Assembly (NCBI RefSeq): GCF_000485595.1 | Contig: NW_014577138.1 | Location: forward strand, 602,105-646,112 | Direction of reading: 5' to 3' | DNA length: 44,008 nucleotides | From: Priapulus caudatus | Taxonomy: Eukaryota; Priapulida; Priapulimorpha; Priapulimorphida; Priapulidae | Part shown: positions 32,561 through 43,474 of the stretch, one piece after another | Layout of the letters: each line of letters starts with the position of its first letter | Numbering within the stretch: position 1 is the stretch's first letter | Position numbers and translations under genes: made by a program | The notes under the pieces: model-generated | Told to the model about the DNA's origin: nothing | What the model saw: only the letters and a program-made list of their open reading frames with translations | Databases searched by the model: none

Positions 32561-34239
32561 GGGGGGGCTTTTGTGTTATAGTTTCTACTTCTGTGCTGGC
32601 AGTGACGAGTAGTTCTATACAGCACTTTTTTGCTAGGTTTGTAGGTCGCAGTTATGCGGTAAACAGTTTTTGTTTTTTCTTGCAGCATTTTTAGCCATTC
32701 CTCAAACTGATCAGATGTTTTGATATTTGCCCAAATGCGAGCCGAGAATGAGGTACTTGGTGCACCAAGATAATCATCGGGTGAGAACCAATTCTGACTA
32801 TCTAGGGTGTATTCATATCCTTCAGGTAGAATATAAATGTTGCAATTTTCAGTTGTTTTTGATGGTCGTTCTGGTTGTTTTGGGCTGTCTTCCGATGGTG
32901 TCTTAACATAGTTATGATGGTTGAGATGAGGGACAGTAGATTTGTTAGATGTTTTTCTCTCACATTTTACTGATTTTTCGAAATAATTTTCTTTTTGACT
33001 TCCATCTCTTGCCTTTCCACATAAAAGAAACGGTGCGTCCCATTGCACATCTGTTTTAATTTTTACCTCATCCCAACTAACAGTATTTTTATCTTCAGTA
33101 CATGTATTTCTATTTGAGGTGCCACGTACTTTCCTTTTATTAGTAGACAGACGCTGTCTCACTAGCGGTCTATGCTCACTGTTTGCTGTTTAATTACAGA
33201 TGTTGAGACTTGGTAATTTTTTGGACATAACCATACCTATTTGTTGTACTCTTAGCATATCATTATTTCTAGCAAAATCCGACATGATCTGTTTTTTCAT
33301 TAGATCATTGCAGCTCAAAAACTTCTCAGCGATCTCCTCTGAACAAGCTAAAATAATACACACAAATGCTGCTATGGGTCCACAAGACACTGAATCTATC
33401 TGTAAAGGATAGCCATGGCATTCTGCAACACAGGCATGTCGTCTGACATTCGGTGCATCCCACTTGTGCATGGAGATAATTGAATTTATTTCTTTGCCAA
33501 TCTTTGCTGAAACAAACTCTTTTATGTTGTATGGAACAGGCCAAAGCAAACTGTCACCATAAAACAAATGCATAGTTACATTGTCATACACACACAAAGC
33601 CCAATGGTTTCCAGTACCATCATCTGTGGCTGTTGCTATGCCAGTTGCTGTAAAATATTTAACATTCATAAACAATACAAAGTATCTACAGGATGGTGGC
33701 TTGGCTTGATTTCCAATAGGAAAAACATATAAATGATTTGATCCTGATAGCACAATGCTATTAATAATTCTGCCGAGAGCATCTAATTGACTCTCACCAT
33801 ACCAGTATGATGATGCAAAGCATCTAAGAACCTCGGGTGTCACGCACAAAAAAGCTTCTCCTAGTGATCTATTATGCACACTTTTCGATATACACTTCAA
33901 AAAATGGTCAATCTCATTTTACATTTCAGTTGTACACCAGTTTTGATTAGTGACATATTGACACAATTGTTTTTTGTTATCTAACTGACTTTTAATCAAT
34001 TTCCATGAATGTAGTTTCCGGCAACGGTATAGTCCTGTAATGTCGTAATATCCTCAATTATATTTAACAATCCAATCATTTTCACCTTTTTTTCTGAAAA
34101 TTCCAATACAGGTGTTCTCTGGAGGCAAGAATGGTGCTAAAAGAGGATCACCAATGACTGACACACATCTTTTCAGAACTGAAAAGTTGCAGATTCCTGT
34201 TGGTGGAAAATTCAGCTGGCTTATCTGGTCTCTAGTCAA
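31896..34239 (-). pseudogene. MULE gene: Ulp1 (C48) protease + FLYWCH/WRKY-type zinc finger + start of transposase
   Basis: Read 5' to 3' on the minus strand. An N-terminal segment (34239-34054) leads in the same frame to a Ulp1-type cysteine protease (33900-33190): His99 in GNHWALCVYD, Asp116 in YGDSL, Gln167 and Cys173 in QIDSVSCGPIAAF. Still in that frame comes a CCHH zinc finger of the FLYWCH/WRKY-GCM1 class used by MULEs (33162-32287; RHCQH, ADCKS, FQHSHP) interrupted by a run of lysines coded by CTT repeats. After a frameshift the text ADRSLNPSIRDLQR and then ICTPVMKRAHEMLPQ (32180-31896) starts the MULE catalytic region, which ends early at a donor-like CAG/GTAGGC. Three in-frame stops (34054, about 33937, 33190) and at least one frameshift mark it as dead. 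The SWIM end and the 3' TIR are missing. Confidence 0.75.
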
Positions 34240-34284
34240 ATCATCATAAGGAACAATGGAACATACAGAAAAAGATAAAAAGAC

Positions 34285-34410
34285 TTAAAGGCATAAGACG
34301 ACCATTGATTATGCAATTTTAACGAATGCTACAGTAACTGGCACCTTGTGTAGTTAATAAGTACATTACCTTATAGCCAAACGCGTATTAGTTTGTCCAA
34401 TATCACTGCT
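34285..34410. repeat. MULE-type terminal inverted repeat, about 126 bp
   Basis: Reading outward in reverse complement it starts AGCAGTGATATTGGACAAAC. An inverted copy at 39239-39364 matches base for base over the first 89 bp and well over the rest. It lies directly upstream of the minus-strand MULE/Ulp1 gene, the expected place for that element's 5' TIR, and MULE TIRs are often about this long. Confidence 0.75.
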
Positions 34411-34415
34411 GGTTA

Positions 34416-34928
34416 AAATTCTTTTTAAAGGGTTCTCTCCTTGTATGGAGAAATTTTGCAGCAGTAATATTGGCACTGGTGCCATCACACACAATGCAGA
34501 CAATGTGGAAGCCATGTGCCTCAAATATCCGCATTGTTTGCGTCAATGAAGCAGTGATAAATTTGAATTCAAGTGCAGCTTTAAGGCCAAGACACACTGC
34601 AGCGACAGCGACCGTCGTTACAGTCGGTCGTTGTCGCTGCAGTGTGGCTGCGCCAGTCGCCGCGACTTTGTCGTTTGTCGTTACAGTCGGTCGTTGTCGC
34701 TGCAGTGTGTCTTGGCCTTTAGTTGTGTAGTAGGTTCCAATAACGTCTATTGCTGAAGTAAGGTCGTGCCATATAAACTGTAAAATGTATTTTGCTGGAG
34801 TAATATTCCAGTGACGGTCCAATGTTTGATAAACGTCATGTAGACAGTGGTGAGGCTGTCATGTTTTCAATTCATTGTGGGTGAGGGCAACACCATATAT
34901 TGGTGGTTTTTGCTATTCTACATAAATT
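34416..34928 (-). pseudogene. P-element transposase fragment, copy 2, carrying a MITE in frame
   Basis: Same segment as copy 1 at 29.7-30.1 kb (IDVIGTYYTTK, then TQTMRIFEAHGFHIV and VCDGTSANI), cut off at one end by the MULE TIR. It differs by a 138-bp in-frame insertion (the MITE at 34584-34718 plus its TTA duplication), which adds 46 codons without a stop, so the ORF 34403-34822 stays open. The last residues of that ORF come from the MULE TIR. Confidence 0.7.
34584..34718. mobile_element. Harbinger-type MITE, 135 bp, TTA duplication, in the P-element copy
   Basis: Inverted ends AGGCCAAGACACACTGCAGC with TTA on both sides (34581-34583 and 34719-34721). The related P fragment at 29.9 kb has the empty site GCAGCTTTAGTTG, which proves insertion and the 3-bp duplication. 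The inside has a direct repeat of GTCGTTACAGTCGGTCGTTG. Confidence 0.9.
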
Positions 34929-35089
34929 TCTCAATAACCTTTACATCGTCGAGCATTAATACACCTCCAGTTGGCAGAGGGCTTCCTTTATCTGTAGTAC
35001 TTTCTGTGATGTGTGTCCGCAGAGACGAGGAAGAAGAAGACTCAGGCTGCAGTTCATACCAGCCATTTTATTCTCTACTCATGTAGACA

Positions 35090-37267
35090 TGGTAGACTGC
35101 AACACATAGTACAACTTCTGCTCTCCTTTCTTGTTCCGTTTACCACTGCCCACCTCTGGTGCAAAATCAACCACCACCCACATGCCTTTCTCCTCCACAT
35201 CTGAGGAATCTACATCGAAAACGCCACGAAGTGATGTCTGGTTGTCTGACGCTTTGCCAGGCTTAGCTGGGCGTTAACCCGCTTCACAGAACCGAGCAAG
35301 TAATGGGGCATCATCACTGGATGCCTCCTCATCATGTTGTTCCTCTTCAGATGGTTCATCCTCAGATGTTTCAGGGCAGGGTTTGCACAGTCCTTGAAAA
35401 GTCCTTGAATTCGAAGGGAGTTCTTGAAAAGTACTTGAATTTAGTAAATGTTGATTTTGTGCTTGAAAAGTCCTTGAATTTCATGAAAATGTCCTTGAAT
35501 TTCTAGAAAGAATCATTGCCTGTGATAAAAAACAATTTTGTACCATCAATAATGTGTAAACTTCAATAAAAATTGCGTTAAATGAGCTTAAAAAGCTATA
35601 GACACGATAGACGTTAAATGATGGTCACAAATTACAGTAAGTCACTAAAATCAGTCAGTAAATCAAGGTATGTTGTAGAAGTGACAGTGTTTAGAAGGGT
35701 TTATTAATGTGATCCAGGTAAGTTTTAGAGGTGACATGCAGTGATTAAGAATGGGGTTATTAAATTAATTCAGGTATGTTTTGTTCTGTGTATGAATTCC
35801 GATAAAATGTCTGATAAAATGTCCTTGAATCTCCGATAAAATGTCCTTGAAAAGTCCTTTAAATTTTTTTAGTCCTCCTGTATGAACCATGCAGGGTGTT
35901 CTGGTTCTTCCTCTGTATTGTCCTCATCTGCAGCATTGCCGTCTGGCGCGTCGAAGTCTACCCCGAGAACACTTACCAGGCGTGACCTTGATTTTTCTTC
36001 GTTTTGGAGCTGGTTCACCTTCAGGCCCATACCTCATCTCCTTCAGCATGTCTAGAATGCTATCATCCATTGCTGCCATATCATCATGTGCATCATCCGC
36101 GACTTCTGCAGGATCATCAGGGGCTTCCGGTTCTTCAGCTGGAAGACTGTCCAGTACTTTTTTGCGTTCAAGTGGAGCAATTCCGCACTTCTTGAAGCCT
36201 GATCGTACATTTTGTCCTGCATTCGCTTTCATTTCATTAGAGGTCTCTCAGTAAACGGAAGAAAGTATCCTTTGGAATCTGTGCCCGCTTGCGGCCTTCT
36301 CTCTTTTTCCACTTTTCAAGGATTTTTCGCCATGAACCTTTCATCGGCCGGAAAAAGGCCACATCTAGTGGCTGACAGAGAAGTGTCGAATTGGGAGGAA
36401 GGAAGATAAATGATATATTATTCTCCTCACAGCTCTTGACGACTTCCATAGATAGATGTGAGCTAAGATTGTCTCCAATCATGACCTTCTTCCCTGGAAG
36501 TTTCTTCATATGTGGTAAAGCAAGTGTCATGAACCAATCATATTTACGGCTTTATATACAACGTATGGTGGTAGCACTGTTCCATCTGCACAGCCTGCAT
36601 ACATTAGGGATGTTGCAGCTTTTGTTGTATCCATGATACGTTTGGGATACTTGGTGCCACGTTTAGTTATCACCTTTTTACGTCCTGGATCGTTGGTTAG
36701 GTTCGTTTTGTCATAGTTCATGATATTGGCGGGAGGTATTCCATCCAGGCTTTTTTCGAGATTGTCAAAATAGTCGTTTACCATTTTTCTAGAGACGCCA
36801 GCCCGCGCTCGTTTAATATTTTGACACATGCGTGGAGTAAGAGCATCCTTGTGACGCTTCAGGAATGAATTTGCCTAATCGATCCCTGGCATGTTGTCTT
36901 TGAATAGCTTTTCTTGGACACCACGTCTATCTAGATAGGCCTTGACGATAATCCTCAGTTCGCAAGTATCCAGTGGGTAACCCCATTCCCAACAGGTTAT
37001 TATTCGTTGCGTGAGACCAGCTTCTTCTACAGCAGAGAGTACAGTCTGCCCACCATAAGGCTTTACAACACGACCCGAATTGTGTCTCTGTAGCACTGAT
37101 TTGGCAATTCCAAATGTTTCTTCGGCCACTCTGTACGACATTCCATCAGCTATGGCCCTTTTAGCAGCTTCCAACTGTTGAGGTGTTGTTTTCTTGTACC
37201 GTTTTTGGCCCTGGGGCGGTTTGTATTTGCGCGGCATCTTGTCCATATTCACCCCGTTTTTTTTCAA
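35090..37267 (-). pseudogene. pogo/Tigger-type transposase, dead copy
   Basis: Tc1/mariner-superfamily pogo transposases pair a psq/CENP-B-type helix-turn-helix with a DDE_1 catalytic domain. Here the psq HTH (YRVAEETFGIAKSVLQRH) follows a basic N-terminus from 37267. An in-frame TAG at 36875 stands where the family has Trp; the frame continues to NYDKTNLTNDPG (first catalytic Asp). After VYKAV a block of about 35 residues is missing, with a frame change. The domain resumes with IGDNLSSH (second Asp) and PPNSTLLCQPLDVAFF (third Asp). A one-base shift near 36235 leads to SGFKKCGIAPL and an acidic tail. The tail continues beyond a 508-bp insertion to a basic WVVVDFAPEVG segment ending near 35090, after one more TAA. 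Breaks are many, so it is inactive. Confidence 0.85.
35383..35890. mobile_element. Insertion of about 508 bp built on GTCCTTGAAAAGTCCTTGAA motifs
   Basis: It lies inside the pogo tail and is flanked by direct GCAGGGT (35376-35382 and 35891-35897). GTCCTTGAAAAGTCCTTGAAT-type text clusters at both ends. Outer ends (TTGCACA / TGTATGAACCAT) show only weak inverted similarity, so the superfamily is uncertain. Confidence 0.65.
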
Positions 37268-38130
37268 GAAATTAGTCTGAAAAAGATTAAAAATTCTGAA
37301 ATATTAGATAAAAATTGTGAAATATATTATTGGCACTGGGTATTATGCCCAATGGACTGAATGACCACCAGGTGCAGCATAGATGATTTCCGTATATTGG
37401 TAGTACCTGTGGAGGGAAAGGTTTGACCCCATATTATTTTTCATACTTTTACCTATAAAACTATTCCGGTTACCATGGCAACCAAAATCTATATCACAAA
37501 GATATGCCTGTTCCTGTGCAATGGTACATATATGAGTTATTCCTAAAAATATAAGCATACGCCTACTTTCTAATGCTTTGGTCGTAAAGCATTATTGAAT
37601 AACTTTTTGCTTTTTTGTCCCTATTCACCTCGCCGTCCCTATTCACCCCATTTTACGGTACAAGCTTTAAATTCACACACACACACACAATAATGAAATC
37701 AATTTATACATTACACAGTGACACGTTTACACAGGTATCATAGATACACTGCTAAAAAGGGAAACTTTGCATACACAATAAATCTCAATTTACCCCTAAT
37801 TCATCTGATACAAACCTTGGATATTCTGATGTATATTAGCTGGGGTATTCTGCGGTAAGCCGCAATATTCTGATATATATTAGCTGGGGTATTCTGCGGT
37901 TTACGGCAATATATTCTGATATACTGTTCTATCTGGGATTTACCGAAATATATATTACTATTTACCATGGGATTTACCGATATAACTGCTTCAAAATACA
38001 TTTGCACGAAACACCCAATTTACTTACAAAACGCTGAAGCTTCTCCTCAGATAAGTTACGGACCTCACATCAAATCACATCAACAGACACGGGTACCCAT
38101 TTCCCGGGCTGCAACAAATACACGACTCTA
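37268..38130. other. No gene seen
   Basis: AT-rich. It has an (AC)n run at 37673-37690 and two copies of GATATATATTAGCTGGGGTATTCTGCGGT-like text (20-bp core TTAGCTGGGGTATTCTGCGG) at about 37837 and 37881. Confidence 0.5.
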
Positions 38131-38134
38131 CATC

Positions 38135-38285
38135 AGATTACAGATTACATGCAGATTACATTTAGATTACATCCAGATTACCGATTACATTCAGATTACA
38201 TTCAGATTACTGTACAGATTACATTTAGATTACATTTAGATTACATTCAGATTAGCGATTACATTCAGATTACATTCAGATTAAT
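38135..38285. repeat. Minisatellite of CAGATTACATT units
   Basis: About 13 copies of an 11-12-bp unit (CAGATTACATT or TAGATTACATT). Overlapping plus ORFs rich in Ile/Thr/Asp are artefacts. Confidence 0.9.
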
Positions 38286-38825
38286 GAACAATCACAATAT
38301 GGCGTATGTACGTATCCTACATAGAAAAATATGCATACAAGTATTACAACGCCACACAAGACAACGACAAACCAACATATACGACTGACACATTTTACCA
38401 TTGAAATATCACGAACATAAATTGTTCCTACACCAGATATACAATTATCCGCATTCCTATCTCACGTTCTGCACGGTTGGACTGGATTAAACCAGGGAAC
38501 ACCTGAAAAGGCACCCTCACCGCATAGCCTCAGCCACCAAAGACTGCAAAATCAGTTGACCTAAATAACCAGGATGTCCGGTAGTTGGAGCTACCAGAAA
38601 ATGCGGATCACACAAAATGCGGAATACCTATTGTATATCGCGATCAACGAAATATTTATCGCTGGAGATAACAGTAATAACACTCCCCCAACAAAATGGC
38701 ATAACTACGTCAACAAACAAAACAAAAACAAAACTTAATAATACATGCATCCATTGTCAATTACTTTGCTTACAACGAAATTACCAACGACCAAATCCAG
38801 ACAAACAAGTACATAATTCAACATG

Positions 38826-39224
38826 CAAGTCAAGTCAAGTCAAGTAATCTTTATTTATAGTCGGTATGTTTACAACGAGAAAACATAAGCTCTGATGAGC
38901 TTTTAAGACCGACCAACTAACATAGGTAGACCAATAAATAAAACAGTACATAACAATTTTAAAATATGCATACTATACAGGCATTCGAGTACATGAATAA
39001 ATTTTAGGTATAATACATAGATATTTGCAATTTATAGCAACAGTTACAGATGTTGCCATCTGCAAAAATTTACTAAAAACATACTGCAGATTAAAAGATC
39101 ATTTGCACATTGCACATTTGCATGCAAAACCATTCCATGTTTTGATAAACATTTTAAACTCGTTAAAACATAGTCTGTCTGGCATTTTCTGGCAGACTGT
39201 TCCACACCTTTGCAGCTAATGTTC
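38826..39224 (-). mobile_element. 3' end of a CR1/Jockey-type LINE
   Basis: Read on the minus strand it begins with the C-terminal LINE phrase (VWNSLPENARQT), then FKMFIKTWNGF-like text and a stop, a 3' UTR with AATAAAG, and ends in (ACTTG)n at 38826-38848. Short tandem 3' tails are usual for non-LTR elements of this clade. The first 53 bp (39172-39224) are duplicated at 41756-41808, where the rest of the LINE resumes. Confidence 0.8.
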
Positions 39225-39238
39225 ATTTCTTAGTAATT

Positions 39239-39364
39239 AGCAGTGATATTGGACAAACTAATACGCGTTTGGCTATAAGGTAATGTACTTATTAACTACA
39301 CAAGGTGCCAGTTACTGTAGCATTCGTCAACTTTGCATAATCGATGGAAATATTATGCCTTTAA
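39239..39364. repeat. Solo MULE-type TIR, inverted copy of 34285-34410
   Basis: Starts AGCAGTGATATTGGACAAAC and points right, towards the BEL fragment. No opposite TIR was found before 41755. The 89-bp perfect match to the other copy implies recent activity of this family. Confidence 0.8.
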
Positions 39365-39826
39365 GTCAAGTGAACAAGAACAAAAGTCCTCTGATACGCC
39401 GACTCTGCTACAGATTTAATTATCATAGGTGGTGCCAACAGTACATATAGTTTTAAATTGATGGGCCTGTTTTCCACCCAAGGGCAGTTTTGGTTCAGGG
39501 TCACCAGCACTGTCGCATCAAAAAAATCACTGCTTGGCCAAGATTCTGGCAAACATACAGCTATTGATAGACATCACACGTTATGTAATTTTTTCACAAT
39601 GATTTACCATGACACATACTCTAACTCAAGTGACGAGAGAGAGAGAATGTTATGTTGTTTGCGCAGCTTAAAGGTAAGCGGCGCAAAAACTCCGTGAGCC
39701 GAGAGTAACGCCGTCAGCCAGGCGCCGCACCAGCGGCTGCTGGCTCATGGTTTTGCTGGGAGCATCATGCATATGTATTGTAGCCCAACGACGCTGTGTG
39801 ATTATCTATACATTGTCTTCTAACCC

Positions 39827-39878
<52 letters not shown>

Positions 39879-40324
39879 ACTCCCACGGGCGCTACGTGTA
39901 AAAACTCGCACCGTCACCACGGGCAGCGCATGTGGAGGAGGGGGGGCTGCAATCTGTCGCTCCGCCGTGTTCGTAAAAACGTGTGGTTGACATCACGTTC
40001 GGCAACGGACGACGTCATCGCCTAGCGGCCAATGAGCGAGCATGTGGTTGGTGATTGACAGCATTTCTTGGCCTTTCTTGTAGGAGCCACTACATCTTAC
40101 CCTTGAGGCATGCCACCCCAAAAAATGTTTACGGGCCGTTTGGAGATGGCCCCTATGCGTCGATCGCGAAATGTCGCTTGGATTTCGCCCCGTTTTCGCA
40201 GAGTTGCGTTTCAGAGCGATTCCATTGATCTGCCTAAAACTCTAAGGGGACAATAGGGGGGCGGCGTATTCGCGATGGGGTGCGGCTTCACCGCGCGCTG
40301 CGCGCAACTACCGGGGCCACATGT
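39365..40324. other. Non-coding block with a (CT)n microsatellite
   Basis: A CT repeat covers about 39826-39880. Right of it the DNA is GC-rich (GGCGCCGCACCAGCGGCTGC-like text at 39720). No ORF of interest and no LTR partner was found. Confidence 0.5.
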
Positions 40325-41755
40325 CCGTCAAGTAGGGTGTTTGTGCGTAACTTTTGATTTCCGTGTTTCAGTATGACTGGAACGGTACGAAGAGTTACAT
40401 AGTGCACGGCAGGCTGCGTCATATCGGACTGAGATGTGAGTCTGTTCCCTCTCCGTGAAGGGTGCTTCATCTGGCTGCTCGGGCGAAGACGATTTCCGTG
40501 ACGTCGATGTGAACGCAACCTTCGGTGTTGTGGCGGAGAATTGGCGATGTAGCAATCTGTGGTGCGTGGATTTGCAGGTGTCGATACCGCACGTCCGACT
40601 ACGGTTGCAGTTGTTGCCGCGATGTGTGTCTCCTAAACATCGGAAACACAAGCCGTGCTGCTCAGCAGCATCCCAGCGCTGCTGCATGTCCATCTCATTG
40701 AACTTATCGCAAGTCCATATGCCGTGGAACGCACCACAAACTGGACACGCTCTACGTTGATTACTATTGTTGGTCCTATTGCTGTTTGTGGTGAAGTGAG
40801 CATGATAGTAAGTCGCTTTCTATTTTATCGGTGCTACGTAGCCTCGCTTTTTATTGTCAGTCAATCCGGAAATCGTTTCATGAGCGATTGTAGCGAATTC
40901 CGCTTCTTGATTGACCCACTCACGTAGCGTTCCAACAGATTCAGGTTTGCGGCCTTCGAAAACCCAGCGATGGTAACATCGGCTCTGTCAGCTTCGTCTG
41001 AAGTTTTGTGTACAATGATCCGTTTCCGAGTTCGGCGATATGACCTGCTTCTGTCAGGTTGACGACAGCGATATCGAGCAAGTCCGCCATTTTTTCTGTC
41101 ACAAGGCTGGATGGCGCGCACGGGTCGGAAATTTTCTAGATCTTCGAGATGAATCGTGATTTGGCGACGGCGACTGCCAAACTTTCGATTCAAGCGTTCT
41201 CTCGCCATTTCGTAGGCCACAGCAGAGTGACCCAAATTCTGGATGATGTGAAGTGCCTCACCCGTTACGTACTGTCGTACCTGTAAAAGCTTATACTCCG
41301 GCGTGGCTGGAGCCTGGTTGATGCAAGACAAGAATGCCGCTTTCCAGCCTTCGTATTGTCGTTTGTCTCCAGAAAATTCGGGGATCGATACGCGCTTGAG
41401 CTGCTTCCAGAGTTCGCGTTTGATCGATACCGATGCTGGCGGCTGCTGTTCAAAATTCTGTACCGAACCACTGTAGTCTGCGTCGACGCCCGGTTGCTGA
41501 ACATTCGGTACGCCACTCGATTGCGGGTCTTGGAATGCTACAGTAGGCCTATGGTCAGCCGAACTAGGATGTTTGGCGGGCGACGCGACACTCAGCCTTG
41601 CAGACGATGTGACACTCTGCCTTGAGGATGATGCGGCGAAACTCGCCCTTGACGATGCGTCATCCTTGCGCGATTCCAGATAATCATGTGCATGCTGACG
41701 TGCTTCGTAATACTCCTTCTCTAATGTCTCTAGCTCGCCAGTTGCTTTGTCAAGA
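40325..41755 (-). pseudogene. BEL/Pao retrotransposon gag fragment with zinc knuckles
   Basis: A minus-strand piece of a BEL/Pao LTR retrotransposon polyprotein. From 41755 the frame has a coiled, Ser-rich N-part, then the DUF1759 gag core (IPEFSGDKRQYEGWKAAFL, YVTGEALHIIQNLGHSAVAY). Frame changes near 41110 and near 40960 interrupt it; the family text continues in other frames. The CCHC-like knuckles follow (CFRCLGDTHRGNNC, then CGIDTCKSTHHRLLH at 40693-40560), then the start of the aspartic protease (LRTVPVILKHG), which breaks off at about 40325. Pol and LTRs are absent. The upstream end is fused directly to LINE sequence, so the first residues of the ORF beginning at 41769 come from the LINE. 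Confidence 0.8.
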
Positions 41756-43130
41756 AGTCTGTCTGGCATTTTCTGGCAGACTGTTCCACACCTTTGCAGC
41801 TAATGTTCTAAAGCTATTTGTGCCATATGTCACAGTTCTGGTATTTGGTGTGGTTAAGACATTTTTGTATTTAAAGGAGTACGCAGATTTCCGCATGTCG
41901 ATAAAATCCTTTAAATAAACTGGGCACTGTCCGTGAATAATTTTAAAAGTCTGTGGCAATGTTTCGGAGACGCCCAAGGTGCAGGGAACATGTTTTATTT
42001 TTATGTAAAAGCTCATATGAGCTGTCATGTTCCTGGTATACAAATTTCAATGCCCTACAATGGAGTCTTTCCAGCTTGTCTGTGTTTGCTTTTTTATGAT
42101 AAAAGCATGATACACAGCCTTCCATCCTTCTAATGTTAAAAACTTTCCTATACACTTCAGAACATTAATTTGCTGTGAGGCCTTTTTGCACATTTTACCA
42201 ACATGTTTGTCAACATTTAATAAATAATATATTTCCACTCCTAGTAAAATGAGAGATTCCTCACATGGTATACTATTATTGGCTACATAAAATACTGGTT
42301 TCTTTTCGAATGTCCGTTTCCCGACACTCAGAGCTTGGAATTTCTCTGGATTTGCTTCCATCTGGTTGTCGGAGAACCATTCGACTAGTGACATGCTTTC
42401 AGCTTCGAGAGTTTGTTTTAGCTGCTCGAACTCCGGATGGCAATATGAAAGGGTGTTGACATCGGCATAATTAACGAGGCGTGTTTTGTTTACAAAATAG
42501 AATATATCATTTATAAAAATATTAAAAATTATGGGTCCCAAAATCGAACCCCCCTGTGGTACGTCCTTTGTGATATTTATAAAAGTACTCGTACTGCTTC
42601 CAAGCTGCACACATTGCTCACGGTTTGAGAGATAGCTTCCCATTAGTGTTACAGCACCTTCCGACAAACCGTAAGCTTTGAGTTTTTCCAGGATCGGCTC
42701 GTGCGGCAGACAGTCGAACGCTTTCGATAAATCCATTAAAATAGCAGCTACATAGTCATTTCTATCCAATGCTGCCCGCCACTCCTCGGTGAAAGCCAAC
42801 AGAGTTGATTGACAACTATACCCAGGTCGAAAAGTGGACAGCATTGGATTGAAAATGTCTTGAAAAAATACAGCCATCTGCTCAGATATGGCCCTTTCAA
42901 AAATTTTCGATATCGCCGGTAGAACACTCACCGGACGATAGTATTGTCTATCTAGCGGGTCTTTCTTTTTGTATAACGGAGTGACCCTTGCCAACTTCAG
43001 TCTATCAGGAAATGCTCCCCGTTTTAGTGTTAGGTTGACAATTCTTGTTATTGGGGAAATTACTTCATCCTTCACCATATGAATTATATTTGGTGATACT
43101 TTGTCAATCCCCATGGCTTTTTTTCTTGCC
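41756..43130 (-). pseudogene. CR1/Jockey-type LINE reverse transcriptase, 5'-truncated
   Basis: Non-LTR reverse transcriptase. The main frame 43114-42047 opens in the fingers region (GIDKVSPNII, KLARVTPLYKK), then YRPVSVLPAISKIFE, motif A (AILMDLSKAFDCLPHE), motif B (VPQGGSILGP) and motif C. In motif C the second catalytic Asp is replaced: NYADV for the usual YADD, which should abolish activity. Two frameshifts follow (at about 42150 and 42045), and the thumb/C-terminal text continues in frames 42155-41943 and 42043-41756. The endonuclease domain is absent, as in the usual 5' truncation. The 3' end lies 2.5 kb away at 38826-39224. Confidence 0.85.
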
Positions 43131-43474
43131 TATGCAGATTCCAACAGGACAATCTTTGTCATTGGCCTTACCAATTCCGTAGATTTTGTTCTCACGCGAA
43201 CAGACCTGACATTCCCATCTCTACCTTTGAATGTGTGGGAGAAATGTAGGTTTTTGGGTTGGATAGATTTGTGTATATTGGGTTTACCCAAACACAAACA
43301 TCATGTGCCAACCCACATCTGCGCATGCGTGTCTACAACCTCCTCACCTTTTTGAGTGACCTCACAAGAATAACTTCAGCAAGACAAGTGGTAATTTCTA
43401 GTAGGTTTATTAATATACAGCAGGACTATCCAGAAATTACTTACGCATAAATTAACAAATCACATCACATCAAA
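43131..43474. other. No gene seen
   Basis: Plus ORFs here lack recognisable similarity. 43240-43320 contains TGGGTTGG/ACCCAAACAC text but no clear element. Confidence 0.4.

Noticed and set aside
39747-40025. A 92-codon ORF with a long Ser/Leu run
   Set aside because: The run is a CT microsatellite; no conserved text surrounds it.
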